DNA of 64,000 nt. Source: Salegentibacter agarivorans. Its GTDB lineage: Bacteria; Bacteroidota; Bacteroidia; Flavobacteriales; Flavobacteriaceae. Positions 35,676 to 44,606 of the stretch are shown here, piece by piece (positions within the stretch are counted from its first letter, which is position 1; every line of letters starts with the position of its first letter). Position numbers and translations under genes: made by a program. The stretch spans positions 62,001 to 126,000 of the forward strand of contig NZ_FOOH01000007.1 in NCBI RefSeq assembly GCF_900113135.1, read 5' to 3'. Below the pieces are notes generated by a model. It was not told where the DNA came from, did not search any database, and worked only from the letters and a program-made list of their open reading frames with translations.

Positions 35676-37541
35676 GTGAATTATTTAAGTGTAGAGAATA
35701 TTGCTAAAGCCTACGGGGAACGCGTGTTATTTGAAGATATTTCCTTCGGAATCAATGAAGGACAAAAAGTAGGATTTATAGCTAAAAACGGAACCGGAAA
35801 AACTTCGCTTCTGGATATCCTGGCAGGTTTCGATGCGCCAGATGCGGGTAAAGTGGTGTATAGGAAGGATATCACTACTGCATTTCTTCCGCAGGAACCC
35901 AATTTAGATCCGAATTTAACGGTAGAGGAAACTATATTTTCTTCAGATAATGAAATTCTGAATATTATAAACCGCTACGAAAAAGCACTTAAAAATCCTG
36001 ATGATGCTGAAGCTTATCAAAAAGCTTTTGAAGAAATGGACGCTGCGCAAGCCTGGGATTTTGAAACCCAGTACAAACAAATTTTGTTTAAACTGAAACT
36101 GGATGATCTTTCTAAAGAGGTGAAATTTCTATCAGGCGGACAAAAAAAGCGACTTGCTCTTACCGTGATGTTACTCCAAAAACCAAACTTCATAATAATG
36201 GATGAGCCTACCAACCATCTGGATCTGGATATGATCGAGTGGCTGGAGGAATATTTCAAAAAAGAGAATTTCACCATTTTTATGGTAACTCACGACAGGT
36301 ATTTCCTGGAACGGGTTTGCAACGAGATCGTTGAGCTTGATCACGGTAATCTCTACACCTATAAAGGGAATTATGGCTATTACCTGGATAAAAAAGATGC
36401 AAGGATGGCCCAGGAAGCCACTAATACCGAAAAAGCCAAACAGCTTTACAAAAAAGAACTGGAATGGATGCGTCGCCAACCCAAAGCGCGTACCACGAAA
36501 TCCAAATCCAGGATAGACGATTTCCAGGATATTAAAGACCGGGCTCATAAACGCCGACAGGATCACGAAGTGCAGCTGGAGTTAAATATGGAACGCCTGG
36601 GCAGCAAAATTGTGGAACTTCATAATATCGGCAAGTCTTTTCAGGATAAACAACTGCTGGAAAACTTCAGTTATAATTTCAAACGGGGTGAACGCATTGG
36701 TATTATTGGAAAAAACGGTACTGGAAAATCAACTTTCCTAAATATTCTAACCGGAGGAATTAAACCCGATACTGGCAAAGTAGTTATTGGGGAAACCATA
36801 AAATTCGGTTACTACACTCAATCTGGAATTAATATTAAACCCGGTCAAAAAGTTATTGAGGTGATTCGGGAGTTTGGCGATTATATTCCTTTGAAAAAGG
36901 GTCGGCAAATTTCGGCACAACAACTTTTAGAGCGCTTTTTATTCGACCGAAAAAAACAATACGATTTTGTTGAAAAATTAAGTGGCGGTGAGCGAAAACG
37001 ACTTTATCTCTGCACAGTGCTTATTCAAAATCCCAACTTCCTGATTCTCGATGAACCTACAAACGATCTTGATATCGTTACGCTGAATGTATTGGAAAGC
37101 TTCCTGTTAGACTTCCCGGGATGCTTATTAGTGGTTTCCCACGACAGGTATTTTATGGATAAGATTGTTGATCACCTTTTCGTGTTTCAGGGAAATGCAG
37201 AAGTCCAGGATTTTCCAGGAAATTACACCGATTATCGTGCATATGAAGATAGCGCCATTATAGAAGCCAGGGAAGAAACTTCCGAAAACGATAATAATAA
37301 GAAAGATTGGAAAAAGACCAGTTCCGGTACTAAACTAAGTTATAACGAACAAAAAGAGTTTGGAAAACTGGAAAAAGAAATCGCAAAACTGGAGCAGAAA
37401 AAAGAGAAATTTCAGCAAAAATTCTTAGAAGATCTGGATCCAGATGAAATTAAAGAAAACTCAATAAAACTCCAGGAAATTGATGATGCCATAGAAACCA
37501 AAACCGAACGCTGGTTTGAGCTTGGGGCGAAGGCGGAGTAG
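35676..37541 (+). CDS. ABC-F family ATPase
   Basis: 621 residues from a GTG start that gives MNYLSVENIAKAYGERVLF, the normal family N-terminus. Two ABC domains without membrane segments: Walker A AKNGTGKTS (~36) and GKNGTGKST (~346), signatures LSGGQKKR (~153) and LSGGERKR (~436), with a linker rich in basic residues between them (RRQPKARTTKSKSRI). The C-terminal ~100 residues form a charged coiled coil, as in Uup. ABC-F proteins act on the ribosome, resolving stalled translation or conferring antibiotic protection. Monocistronic by position. Confidence 0.93.
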   Translation: MNYLSVENIAKAYGERVLFEDISFGINEGQKVGFIAKNGTGKTSLLDILAGFDAPDAGKVVYRKDITTAFLPQEPNLDPNLTVEETIFSSDNEILNIINRYEKALKNPDDAEAYQKAFEEMDAAQAWDFETQYKQILFKLKLDDLSKEVKFLSGGQKKRLALTVMLLQKPNFIIMDEPTNHLDLDMIEWLEEYFKKENFTIFMVTHDRYFLERVCNEIVELDHGNLYTYKGNYGYYLDKKDARMAQEATNTEKAKQLYKKELEWMRRQPKARTTKSKSRIDDFQDIKDRAHKRRQDHEVQLELNMERLGSKIVELHNIGKSFQDKQLLENFSYNFKRGERIGIIGKNGTGKSTFLNILTGGIKPDTGKVVIGETIKFGYYTQSGINIKPGQKVIEVIREFGDYIPLKKGRQISAQQLLERFLFDRKKQYDFVEKLSGGERKRLYLCTVLIQNPNFLILDEPTNDLDIVTLNVLESFLLDFPGCLLVVSHDRYFMDKIVDHLFVFQGNAEVQDFPGNYTDYRAYEDSAIIEAREETSENDNNKKDWKKTSSGTKLSYNEQKEFGKLEKEIAKLEQKKEKFQQKFLEDLDPDEIKENSIKLQEIDDAIETKTERWFELGAKAE

Positions 37542-37937
37542 TTTCAGTTGGCAGTTTTTAGTGGCAGTAAGCAGTATTACACTAAAAAATTTGGACAGTC
37601 TGAAATGAAATTTTGTTTGTATAAATTATCTAATAGTTTAAAAAATCGTCAAGCTGAATTTATTTCAGCTTCTAACTTGATAGAATTATCCTCATCTTAG
37701 ATCCTGAAATAAATTCAGGATGACGGAAATGTCGCTTTTCCAACTGTTCAAATTAAAATATAGTAACTTAAGCAAACTACCTCTGGTGAGGTCCAGGAGA
37801 TAGTTTTCACAAATAAATTGATTTCGAGATAAGCATTTGAGTTCTTAAATCTGAATTAATAAAAAAATAATATACCAGAAACTCTGCAATTAAAATCCTA
37901 CATAAAATTCCTTCTAAAATCCCAAAATCAGCACGGA
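37542..37937. repeat. 396-bp repeat-bearing gap
   Basis: Contains an R1 pair facing each other (37647-37672, CGTCAAGCTGAATTTATTTC; 37700-37725, ending AATTCAGGATGACG), so that 37647-37725 is one large inverted repeat. A degenerate R2 copy follows at about 37771-37857 (GCAAACTACCTC ... TTGATTTCGAGATAAGC ... CTTAAATCTGAATTAAT). The last ~75 bases are open in frame with the next gene and probably belong to it. Confidence 0.7.
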
Positions 37938-38723
37938 TTGCATTCGCCGTTTGTGTATGATTTGGTGACGAATTGTTTTTATGATAAAAAGAAATACAAC
38001 GAATATAAGCTGTTAAAGCAGTACCGAAAAGATCTTCTGAAAAATAACACCACTATTCAGGTAACCGATTTTGGTGCCGGGAGTCGAGTGTTTACCTCTA
38101 ATAAACGTACAATTTCAGCGATTGCTAAAAATGTGGGGATTCCGAAGAAAAGAGCCAGGTTTTTATTTCGTTTGGTTAATTATTTAAGCTGTAAAAATAA
38201 TCTTGAATTAGGTACTTCCCTGGGAATAGGTGCTGCTGCTCTGGCTGCAAATAAAAAAAGTAACTTATTAAGTATTGAAGGTTGCCCCCAAACCGCCGAA
38301 GTAGCACGGAAACAACTGAAAAAATTCAATATTAAAAATGTAAAACTAACTGTTGGGGAGTTTGAAGAAATTCTTTCTAAAATCGTGACCCAACCTGAGG
38401 AAAAAAGTAAAACTTCCAAAGATTCTCAAGGACATCAACAACAAACAAAAAACAATAAACACCAAACAACCTTCGATCTTATTTATTTCGATGGACATCA
38501 CACCAAAAAAGCTACCTTAAAATATTTTCAACAATTATTATCAAGCGCTCATAATAGTTCAGTTTTTGTTTTTGATGATATTCACTGGTCTGCAGAGATG
38601 GAAGAAGCCTGGGAAGAAATTAAAGCGCACCCTAAAGTAAGAGTAACTATTGACACATTTTTCCTCGGACTTGTATTTTTTAGAAAAGAACAGGCTAAAC
38701 AGCATTTTACAATAAGGTTGTAA
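37938..38723 (+). CDS. Class I SAM-dependent O-methyltransferase-like protein
   Basis: 261 residues from a TTG start. NNLELGTSLGIGAAALAANK is the SAM loop, LLSIEGCPQTAEVARKQL the acidic motif and FDLIYFDGHH motif II. Upstream the frame stays open to 37863 and reads KSYIKFLLKSQNQHG before HSPFVYDL, which looks like genuine conserved N-terminus, so the true start is probably near 37872-37884 using a rare codon (ATA or CTG), or the start codon has been lost. A 30-residue insert rich in K, S and Q (about 152-175) separates the two halves. Substrate unknown. Confidence 0.75.
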   Translation: MHSPFVYDLVTNCFYDKKKYNEYKLLKQYRKDLLKNNTTIQVTDFGAGSRVFTSNKRTISAIAKNVGIPKKRARFLFRLVNYLSCKNNLELGTSLGIGAAALAANKKSNLLSIEGCPQTAEVARKQLKKFNIKNVKLTVGEFEEILSKIVTQPEEKSKTSKDSQGHQQQTKNNKHQTTFDLIYFDGHHTKKATLKYFQQLLSSAHNSSVFVFDDIHWSAEMEEAWEEIKAHPKVRVTIDTFFLGLVFFRKEQAKQHFTIRL

Positions 38724-38768
38724 CAAAAAGGGCAAAGCAGCGTCCTATAAACACAAAATTATTTTGGC

Positions 38769-39467
38769 ATGAGTAAAGTCATTGAGATTAGGCAAATTAC
38801 CCGGGATTTTCCACTGGGAAATGAAGTGGTAAAAGTTTTAAAAGGGATTGACCTGGATATTGATAGAGGTGAATATGTAGCCATTATGGGCCCCTCAGGG
38901 TCGGGAAAATCTACCTTAATGAACTTATTGGGTTGCCTGGATACGCCAACTTCCGGAACCTATATCCTTAATGGAAAAGATGCGAGCCAAATGGGTGACG
39001 ATGAACTTGCCGAAATTAGAAACAAAGAGATCGGTTTTGTTTTTCAAACCTTCAACCTGCTTCCCAGGACTACCGCTCTAGAGAATGTTGCTTTACCAAT
39101 GATCTATGCCGGCTACAATAAAGCCGACCGAAAAAAACGTGCAGAAGAGGTTTTAACCAACGTAGGACTTGGAGATAGAATGGACCATAAACCCAATCAA
39201 CTTTCGGGTGGACAACGTCAAAGGGTAGCCGTAGGAAGGGCTTTGGTGAACAAACCATCTATAATTCTTGCCGATGAACCTACCGGAAACCTGGATTCAA
39301 AAACTTCATTAGAAATCATGAATCTTTTTGATGAAATTCACGCTGCGGGGAATACCGTAATTTTGGTTACTCACGAAGAGGAGGTTGCAGACCACGCCCA
39401 CCGGGTAATTCGTCTTCGTGACGGGATAGTAGAAAGTGATGAACGAAAAGAGGTTTTAAGCCAATAA
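38769..39467 (+). CDS. LolD/MacB-type ABC transporter ATPase
   Basis: 232 residues. Walker [21 protein letters not shown]-loop [17 protein letters not shown], signature [19 protein letters not shown], Walker [16 protein letters not shown] and H-loop [11 protein letters not shown]. This is the mechanotransmission subfamily (MacB, LolD, FtsE). No permease gene adjoins it; its partner must be encoded elsewhere, and exporter versus lipoprotein-release roles cannot be told apart. It begins 45 bases after the methyltransferase gene. Confidence 0.92.
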   Translation: MSKVIEIRQITRDFPLGNEVVKVLKGIDLDIDRGEYVAIMGPSGSGKSTLMNLLGCLDTPTSGTYILNGKDASQMGDDELAEIRNKEIGFVFQTFNLLPRTTALENVALPMIYAGYNKADRKKRAEEVLTNVGLGDRMDHKPNQLSGGQRQRVAVGRALVNKPSIILADEPTGNLDSKTSLEIMNLFDEIHAAGNTVILVTHEEEVADHAHRVIRLRDGIVESDERKEVLSQ

Positions 39468-39515
39468 GTGATCAACAAGATAATTTTCTCCCCAGAAATT
39501 CCTTAAATCAGGTTT

Positions 39516-39683
39516 TTATTCTGACTCAAAAAAGGTTTCATAAAAGCCAGACTTCTGCATTTTTTGGAAATCACCAAGGTGTTTTTTGAAATTACAATGG
39601 CGGCTGATTTCCACATCTGGAAGCTTCGAAGAAAGAGGATTATTCTTAACTTTGGAATCTAAATAATCATCAAAATGAAGCAT
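39516..39683 (-). CDS. Possible 55-residue small protein, antisense to the DPP III leader
   Basis: The minus strand has a complete frame from ATG at 39683 to TAA at 39516: MLHFDDYLDSKVKNN, then PDVEISRHCNFKKHLGDF and QKMQKSGFYETFFESE. Composition looks protein-like and the frame fills most of the 207-base gap, but I do not recognise the family. It overlaps the first nine bases of the divergent DPP III gene and covers that gene's candidate promoter. Confidence 0.4.
   Translation of the reverse strand: MLHFDDYLDSKVKNNPLSSKLPDVEISRHCNFKKHLGDFQKMQKSGFYETFFESE
39647..39654 (+). promoter_or_regulatory. Candidate -7 box for the dipeptidyl peptidase III gene
   Basis: TAACTTTG is a perfect TAnnTTTG match, placing the transcription start near 39661 and a ~14-base leader before the ATG at 39675. 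The -33 region has TTC rather than TTG, 19 bases upstream. Confidence 0.45.
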
Positions 39684-41723
39684 AAATTTGGAATTTTATT
39701 GCTTGCACTTGCAAGCATTTTTATTTCCTGTAATGATCAGGAAAAAGAAGCGAATACTAACCAGGAACAAACTGAAACCACAAAGAATAGTTCTGTTAAG
39801 GTAGATGAATTCGCAGATATTAAGATTCTTAGGTACGAAATACCGGGATGGGAAAATCTGGACCTCAAGGAGCAAAAATTAGTTTATTATTTAACCCAGG
39901 CAGGCCTTTCCGGGCGAGATATTATTTGGGCTCAAAACTACAAACACAATCTAAAAATTAGAAAAGCTTTAGAGAATGTGTATGCTAATTACGAAGGCGA
40001 CAAAGATTCTGAAGATTGGAAAGCTTTTGAAACCTACCTGAAACGAATTTGGTTTTCTAACGGTATTCATCATCATTACTCTAATAATAAAATCAAGCCG
40101 GATTTTGATAAAGAATACCTGCAATCATTATTATCAGAAACTAATACAGAACTTAGTGGTGAGCCTTTAGAAGTTATTTTTAACGACAAGGACGCTAAAA
40201 AAGTAAACTTAGATGAAGCTGAAGGTTTACTTTCTGGATCTGCCACCAATTTTTACGGAGCGGATGTAACCGCTGATGAAGTTGAAGAATTTTATGCAAA
40301 TAAAAAATCCCCTAATCCTGAGAAACCGCTTTCTTTTGGTCTCAATTCTAAACTTGTCAAGGAAAACGGGCAATTAAAAGAACAGGTCTACAAGGTTGGT
40401 GGCCTTTATGGCGATGCAATTTCTGAAATTATCAAATGGTTAGAAAAAGCTGAAGCAGTTGCCGAAAACGAAAAACAAGCTAATGCTTTAGGACTTCTCA
40501 TAGAATATTATAAAACCGGAGATCTTGAAGTTTGGGACGATTATAATGTTGCCTGGGTTGAAGCCACAGAAGGAAATATCGATTATATTAATGGGTTTAT
40601 CGAAGTGTATAATGATCCCTTAGGTTACCGTGGTTCTTATGAGAATATTGTGCAGATAAAAGATTTCGATATGTCTCAAAAAATGAAAGTTTTGGAAGAT
40701 AACGTGCAATGGTTCGAAGACAACGCCCCTATCATGGATGAGCACAAAAAAGAAGAAGTAGTTGGCGTAACCTACAAAACCGTTATTGTTGCAGGGGAAG
40801 CTGGAGATGCTTCACCCAGCACGCCCATTGGTGTAAATCTTCCTAATGCAAACTGGATAAGACAGGAACACGGAAGTAAATCGGTTTCTCTAGGTAATAT
40901 TATTAACGCCTATAGCAAAGCTGGCGGAAGCGAAAAACTTAAAGAATTCTCTCACGATGAAGAAGAGATTGAGCTAAGTGAGCAATACGGCGAACAGGCC
41001 GATAAATTGCATACTGCACTCCACGAAGTAGTGGGCCATGCATCGGGTAAAATCAACCAGGGAGTTGGCCAGACCAAAGAAACCTTAAAAAGTTATGCCT
41101 CTACTATGGAAGAAGGTCGTGCTGATTTAGTAGGACTTTATTACCTGATGGGTCCAAAATTAGAAGAATTAGGATTAACAGATGATCATTCGAAGCTTAG
41201 TAAAGCGGCTTATAACGATTATATCAGGAATGGAATGCTGGGCCAATTAACCAGGATCGAGATGGGCGAAGACAATGAGGAAGCTCACATGAGAAACAGG
41301 ATGTGGGTAAGTTCCTGGGTTATTGAAAAAGGGAAAGAAGATGGAGTGATCGAAAAAGTTAAAAAAGAGGGAAAAACTTATTACGACATAAAAGATTACC
41401 AGAAACTTAGAGAACTTTTTGGAGAGTTATTACGTGAAACTCAAAGAATTAAATCTGAAGGTGATTACGAAGCTGCCAAAAACCTTGTAGAAAATTATGG
41501 TGTAAAAGTAGATCAGGAAATTCACAAAGAAGTTTTAGAACGAAATGCAGTCTTTAAGTCAGCGCCTTACAGCGGTTTTGTAAATCCTGAGCTAGTAACC
41601 GAAACGGACGAAAATGGTGAAATTACGACTATTAAGGTAACTCAGCCCGAAAGCTTTGAAAGTCAAATGCTGGAGTATTCAAAGAAATATAGCTTTTTAA
41701 AGGAAGACGCCGGAGCGGAATAA
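39675..41723 (+). CDS. Dipeptidyl peptidase III, lipoprotein (M49)
   Basis: 682 residues. Lipoprotein signal KFGILLLALASIFISC with Cys19 followed by ND. HEVVGH at residues 450-455 is the short HExxGH zinc motif typical of bacterial M49 enzymes (the eukaryotic form is HELLGH), and EEGRAD at 479-484 supplies the third zinc ligand. The protein removes dipeptides from the N-termini of oligopeptides, here probably tethered at the envelope. Its TAA stop is the first element of an R2 repeat, and a strong terminator follows at 41889-41922. Confidence 0.93.
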   Translation: MKHKFGILLLALASIFISCNDQEKEANTNQEQTETTKNSSVKVDEFADIKILRYEIPGWENLDLKEQKLVYYLTQAGLSGRDIIWAQNYKHNLKIRKALENVYANYEGDKDSEDWKAFETYLKRIWFSNGIHHHYSNNKIKPDFDKEYLQSLLSETNTELSGEPLEVIFNDKDAKKVNLDEAEGLLSGSATNFYGADVTADEVEEFYANKKSPNPEKPLSFGLNSKLVKENGQLKEQVYKVGGLYGDAISEIIKWLEKAEAVAENEKQANALGLLIEYYKTGDLEVWDDYNVAWVEATEGNIDYINGFIEVYNDPLGYRGSYENIVQIKDFDMSQKMKVLEDNVQWFEDNAPIMDEHKKEEVVGVTYKTVIVAGEAGDASPSTPIGVNLPNANWIRQEHGSKSVSLGNIINAYSKAGGSEKLKEFSHDEEEIELSEQYGEQADKLHTALHEVVGHASGKINQGVGQTKETLKSYASTMEEGRADLVGLYYLMGPKLEELGLTDDHSKLSKAAYNDYIRNGMLGQLTRIEMGEDNEEAHMRNRMWVSSWVIEKGKEDGVIEKVKKEGKTYYDIKDYQKLRELFGELLRETQRIKSEGDYEAAKNLVENYGVKVDQEIHKEVLERNAVFKSAPYSGFVNPELVTETDENGEITTIKVTQPESFESQMLEYSKKYSFLKEDAGAE

Positions 41724-41819
41724 ACAACTTCGGAACAAGCTCACGAATCATTATTATTGAAAAATATAATTTGATTTCGAGGCAAGCCTCGGAGCATTTA
41801 ATCTCGATTATCGAGTAAT
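41721..41819 (+). repeat. R2 repeat, copy B, starting at the DPP III stop codon
   Basis: Begins TAAACAACTTCGGAACAAGC, where TAA is the stop codon, and ends ATCTCGATTATCGAGTAAT. It contains the intact palindromes CGAGGC-AA-GCCTCG and CTCGATTATCGAG. The reverse-oriented copy at 62440-62538 also starts with the stop codon of its host gene and the same TAAACAACTTCGG. Confidence 0.85.
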
Positions 41820-41888
41820 TGAATTATCATAAAAATTATTAAGAAACGAAAATTTCAATTTCCTTCTTCAATTTTTCTGTAAAATCTA

Positions 41889-41922
41889 AAGCCACGAATA
41901 CAATATGTTTTCGTGGCTTTTT
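41889..41922 (+). terminator. Intrinsic terminator
   Basis: Stem AAGCCACGAA paired with TTCGTGGCTT around a ~10-base loop, followed by TTTTT. It should end transcripts of the DPP III gene and, being nearly symmetric, may also serve the convergent PhnA-like gene. Confidence 0.85.
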
Positions 41923-41977
41923 TATTAGAAAAATATTCAAGACGCTTATTTGAAATATCTGTTCTAAAAAATTCAAT

Positions 41978-42559
41978 TTATACTTTCTTAACGAATTTGG
42001 TCAAAATAACAATTTGTTGTCCTTCTACCTTTCCTTCAATTTGTTCTGCATTGTTGTGTACTAGAGAAACCCTACGCACAGCCGTTCCGCGTTTAGCGGT
42101 TAAACTACTGCCTTTCACATTTAAATCTTTAGTAAGCACCACGGTGTCACCGGCTTCGATTACTGCACCATTACTGTCTTTATGAATAAATTCCGGTGTA
42201 GTGTTTTCTTCGGAAATCAACTGGGATTTGGCAAAAGCTTTTAACTCGTCTTCCATATACATCATATCAAGCAAATCCTGAGGCCAGCCTTCGGCTTTTA
42301 ATTTTGTCAGCATTTGAAAAGCCGTTACCTGAACAGCAGGAACCGTGCTCCACATAGAATCGTTTAAACAACGCCAGTGGTTTACCTCAACTTTATCAAA
42401 ATCTTCCAGCTGTTCGGTGCAAACCTGGCACGCCATAAAACTTCCATCGGTAACTTCACCCGGGAAATTTTCAAGACTATAAACCTGTAAATTATCTGTA
42501 GCACTACAAAGTTCGCAGGTACTATCGCTGCGTTTCCTTAATTCTTGTTCTAAACTCAT
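41978..42559 (-). CDS. PhnA/YjdM-like zinc-ribbon protein
   Basis: 193 residues. The N-terminal zinc-ribbon region carries CELC and CQVC pairs (about residues 14-17 and 39-42); the C-terminal PhnA domain has DSNGAVIEAGDTVVLTKDLNVKGSS and KRGTAVRRVSL. The PhnA name derives from an old link with phosphonate use that is not established for this family. The ~70-residue middle part has no recognised motif. Convergent with the DPP III gene across the terminator. Confidence 0.88.
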   Translation of the reverse strand: MSLEQELRKRSDSTCELCSATDNLQVYSLENFPGEVTDGSFMACQVCTEQLEDFDKVEVNHWRCLNDSMWSTVPAVQVTAFQMLTKLKAEGWPQDLLDMMYMEDELKAFAKSQLISEENTTPEFIHKDSNGAVIEAGDTVVLTKDLNVKGSSLTAKRGTAVRRVSLVHNNAEQIEGKVEGQQIVILTKFVKKV

Positions 42560-42617
42560 GAGTGATTTTTGAAGTCGCGAAGATAGGATATTATAAACCT
42601 GAGCTGATATTTTTATT

Positions 42618-42639
42618 ACAAAAAGGCTGACAAACCTTT
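42618..42639 (-). terminator. Weak intrinsic terminator after the DUF885 gene
   Basis: On the minus strand AAAGG and CCTTT form a 5-bp stem with an 8-base loop, then TTTTTG. Located 15-36 bases past the DUF885 stop. Short stem, so tentative. Confidence 0.35.
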
Positions 42640-42653
42640 AAAAATCCCTTTCT

Positions 42654-44363
42654 TTATTCCTTTGCTTCTTCAATATATTGTTTCACCCGTTCTTCCAAAA
42701 TAGGCAACGTAACCACACCCTGCTCTAAAATCACTTCGTGAAAATCGCGAATATCAAAATCACTCCCAAGGGCTTCTTCTGCTTTTTTACGCAATTCCCT
42801 GATTTTAATTTCTCCTATTTTATAGGAAACTGCCTGTCCCGGCCAGGAAATATAACGATCTACCTCTGTATTAATATTATGCATAGAAAGTGCGGTATTC
42901 TTCTCGAAATATTCTACCGCTTCTTCCCTACTCCAACCCATTGCGTGAATTCCTGTATCGATAACTAATCGGCAAGCACGCCATTGTTCGTAAGTAAGCT
43001 TACCAAACATCTCGTATGGCGTAGTGTAAATCCCCATATCTTCAGCTAAAAATTCGGAATATAAGCCCCAGCCTTCTCCATAAGCCGATAAGTACATATT
43101 TCTTCGGAACTTTGGAATACTGTCGCCTAATTCGGCATTTAGAGCATTCTGTAAATGATGTCCCGGTACCGCTTCGTGGGCGGTTAAAGAAGGTAAAACA
43201 TATAGCGGACGATTGGATAAATTATAAGTATTCACCCAATAATAGCCCGGCTGGGTTTCATTTGAAGCGCCAATATAACGCCCCGTGGTATACTTTGGCG
43301 CTATAGCATCAGGTACTTTTGTCACTCCATAAGGTCTTCTGGGTAAGGTTTTAAAATAAGCTGGAAGTTTAGCATCAATGCGCTTAGCGATATCACGTGC
43401 TTCCATTAATAATTCGTCCCCGGTTTTAGCGTAAAATTGTACGTCGGTTCTTAAAAAATGAATGAATTCTTCGAAACTACCCTCAAACTCAACTTCAGCT
43501 ATTATTTTTTTCATTTCTGAATTAATTCGCGCTACTTCCTCTAAACCAATTTGATGAATTTCCTCTGCTGTCAGATCTAAAGTAGTATAATAATCCAGCC
43601 TGTTTTGATAATATTCCCTTCCATTTGGAATTTCAGAAACGCCTAAACTTTTTCGCGTATTTGGTAGATATTCAGTTTCAAAAAATGTTTTAATTCTTTT
43701 AAACTGGGGAATCACATTCTTACCAATTGCCTCTTCTGCGGCTTTTAAAACAGAATCTTTTTGCACTTCAGAAAGCGTTTTCGGAAGATTTTCAAAAGGT
43801 TCATAGAAGTAGCTTTCTTTTGGATCTTCCACGATTTGGTCGTTATAAGTAGATTCGTATCCTTCAAAAATTATTCTGGGCTGAGTATTTCCTTTTTGTA
43901 ATCCTTCACGCAATAAGACGAAATGCTGATCTACATAAGTGGGAATCGCATTTAATTTATTCAAATATGCTTTTACCTGATTATAATTATTTAAATCTCT
44001 AACCTGGTAAGCAAGGCTTAAATGAAATCCCGAATCTGAAAGCAACGGATTTAAATAAGCTTCGTATTTATAGCGATCTACGGTTTCCTGAAGCTTGAAT
44101 TTTAGCATTTCCAGAGAAATCTTTTCGGTTTCACTTAAAGAATCGGCCTTTATTTCCTGGAGTTGCTCCAACTGCTTCTCAGCAAATTCCGATTCTTCTT
44201 TGTAATATTTCTCGGTAAATAATCCCAAAGGAAATTCTTCCCGATCGTAGGCTTTATGATCATCCATTTCCTCAATAATAGTTTTTAAATTTTCTGAAGC
44301 TTCCTGCGCAGTTAAGGTAGGAATACATAAAAAAGCGAGGGTGAGAGTAAATATTTGTTTCAT
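42654..44363 (-). CDS. DUF885 family putative secreted metallopeptidase
   Basis: 569 residues. Signal peptide FTLTLAFLCIPTLTAQ, cleaved near residue 19. The long helical domain ends in the hallmark HEAVPGHHLQ (residues 396-405), an HExxxGHH zinc-type motif, followed by AYGEGWGLYSEFL with the probable third ligand. Members are annotated as X-Pro dipeptidyl or carboxypeptidase-like, but activity is rarely shown. Single gene, presumably periplasmic; TATCTTTA about 20 bases upstream of the start is a near -7 box. Confidence 0.9.
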   Translation of the reverse strand: MKQIFTLTLAFLCIPTLTAQEASENLKTIIEEMDDHKAYDREEFPLGLFTEKYYKEESEFAEKQLEQLQEIKADSLSETEKISLEMLKFKLQETVDRYKYEAYLNPLLSDSGFHLSLAYQVRDLNNYNQVKAYLNKLNAIPTYVDQHFVLLREGLQKGNTQPRIIFEGYESTYNDQIVEDPKESYFYEPFENLPKTLSEVQKDSVLKAAEEAIGKNVIPQFKRIKTFFETEYLPNTRKSLGVSEIPNGREYYQNRLDYYTTLDLTAEEIHQIGLEEVARINSEMKKIIAEVEFEGSFEEFIHFLRTDVQFYAKTGDELLMEARDIAKRIDAKLPAYFKTLPRRPYGVTKVPDAIAPKYTTGRYIGASNETQPGYYWVNTYNLSNRPLYVLPSLTAHEAVPGHHLQNALNAELGDSIPKFRRNMYLSAYGEGWGLYSEFLAEDMGIYTTPYEMFGKLTYEQWRACRLVIDTGIHAMGWSREEAVEYFEKNTALSMHNINTEVDRYISWPGQAVSYKIGEIKIRELRKKAEEALGSDFDIRDFHEVILEQGVVTLPILEERVKQYIEEAKE

Positions 44364-44606
44364 AGAAAAATTGAAGTTTTGATAAAGATAAGGTTTCTGA
44401 AGAAGTTTGTATGGAATTTGGTTTGCCAGGAATACACGGCTATTCTTAATCTCTAGCTGGTAGTCTTTAGTTTGTAGAATTTATATTACAAATATCGTCT
44501 AATAACTAAATGCTAATTTACAGAGCCTTTTGCCACGAATACACGAATGTTTTGTCTTATTCCTTATTCTTTTCTCTTGATTCTTGGTTCTTGGTTCTCA
44601 AAAAAT
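44364..44606. repeat. 243-bp gap with R4 repeat
   Basis: GCCACGAATACACGAATG near 44531, followed by TTATTCCTTATTC and GATTCTTGGTTCTTGG, is the reverse complement, in the same order, of the segment at 31577-31632. A partial GCCAGGAATACACGG lies at about 44427. No gene seen. Confidence 0.55.

Noticed and set aside
36171-36566. 131-residue minus-strand frame inside the ABC-F gene
   Set aside because: Antisense shadow of a conserved ABC domain.
41913-42185. 90-residue plus-strand frame after the DPP III terminator
   Set aside because: Antisense to the PhnA domain and starting in the terminator.
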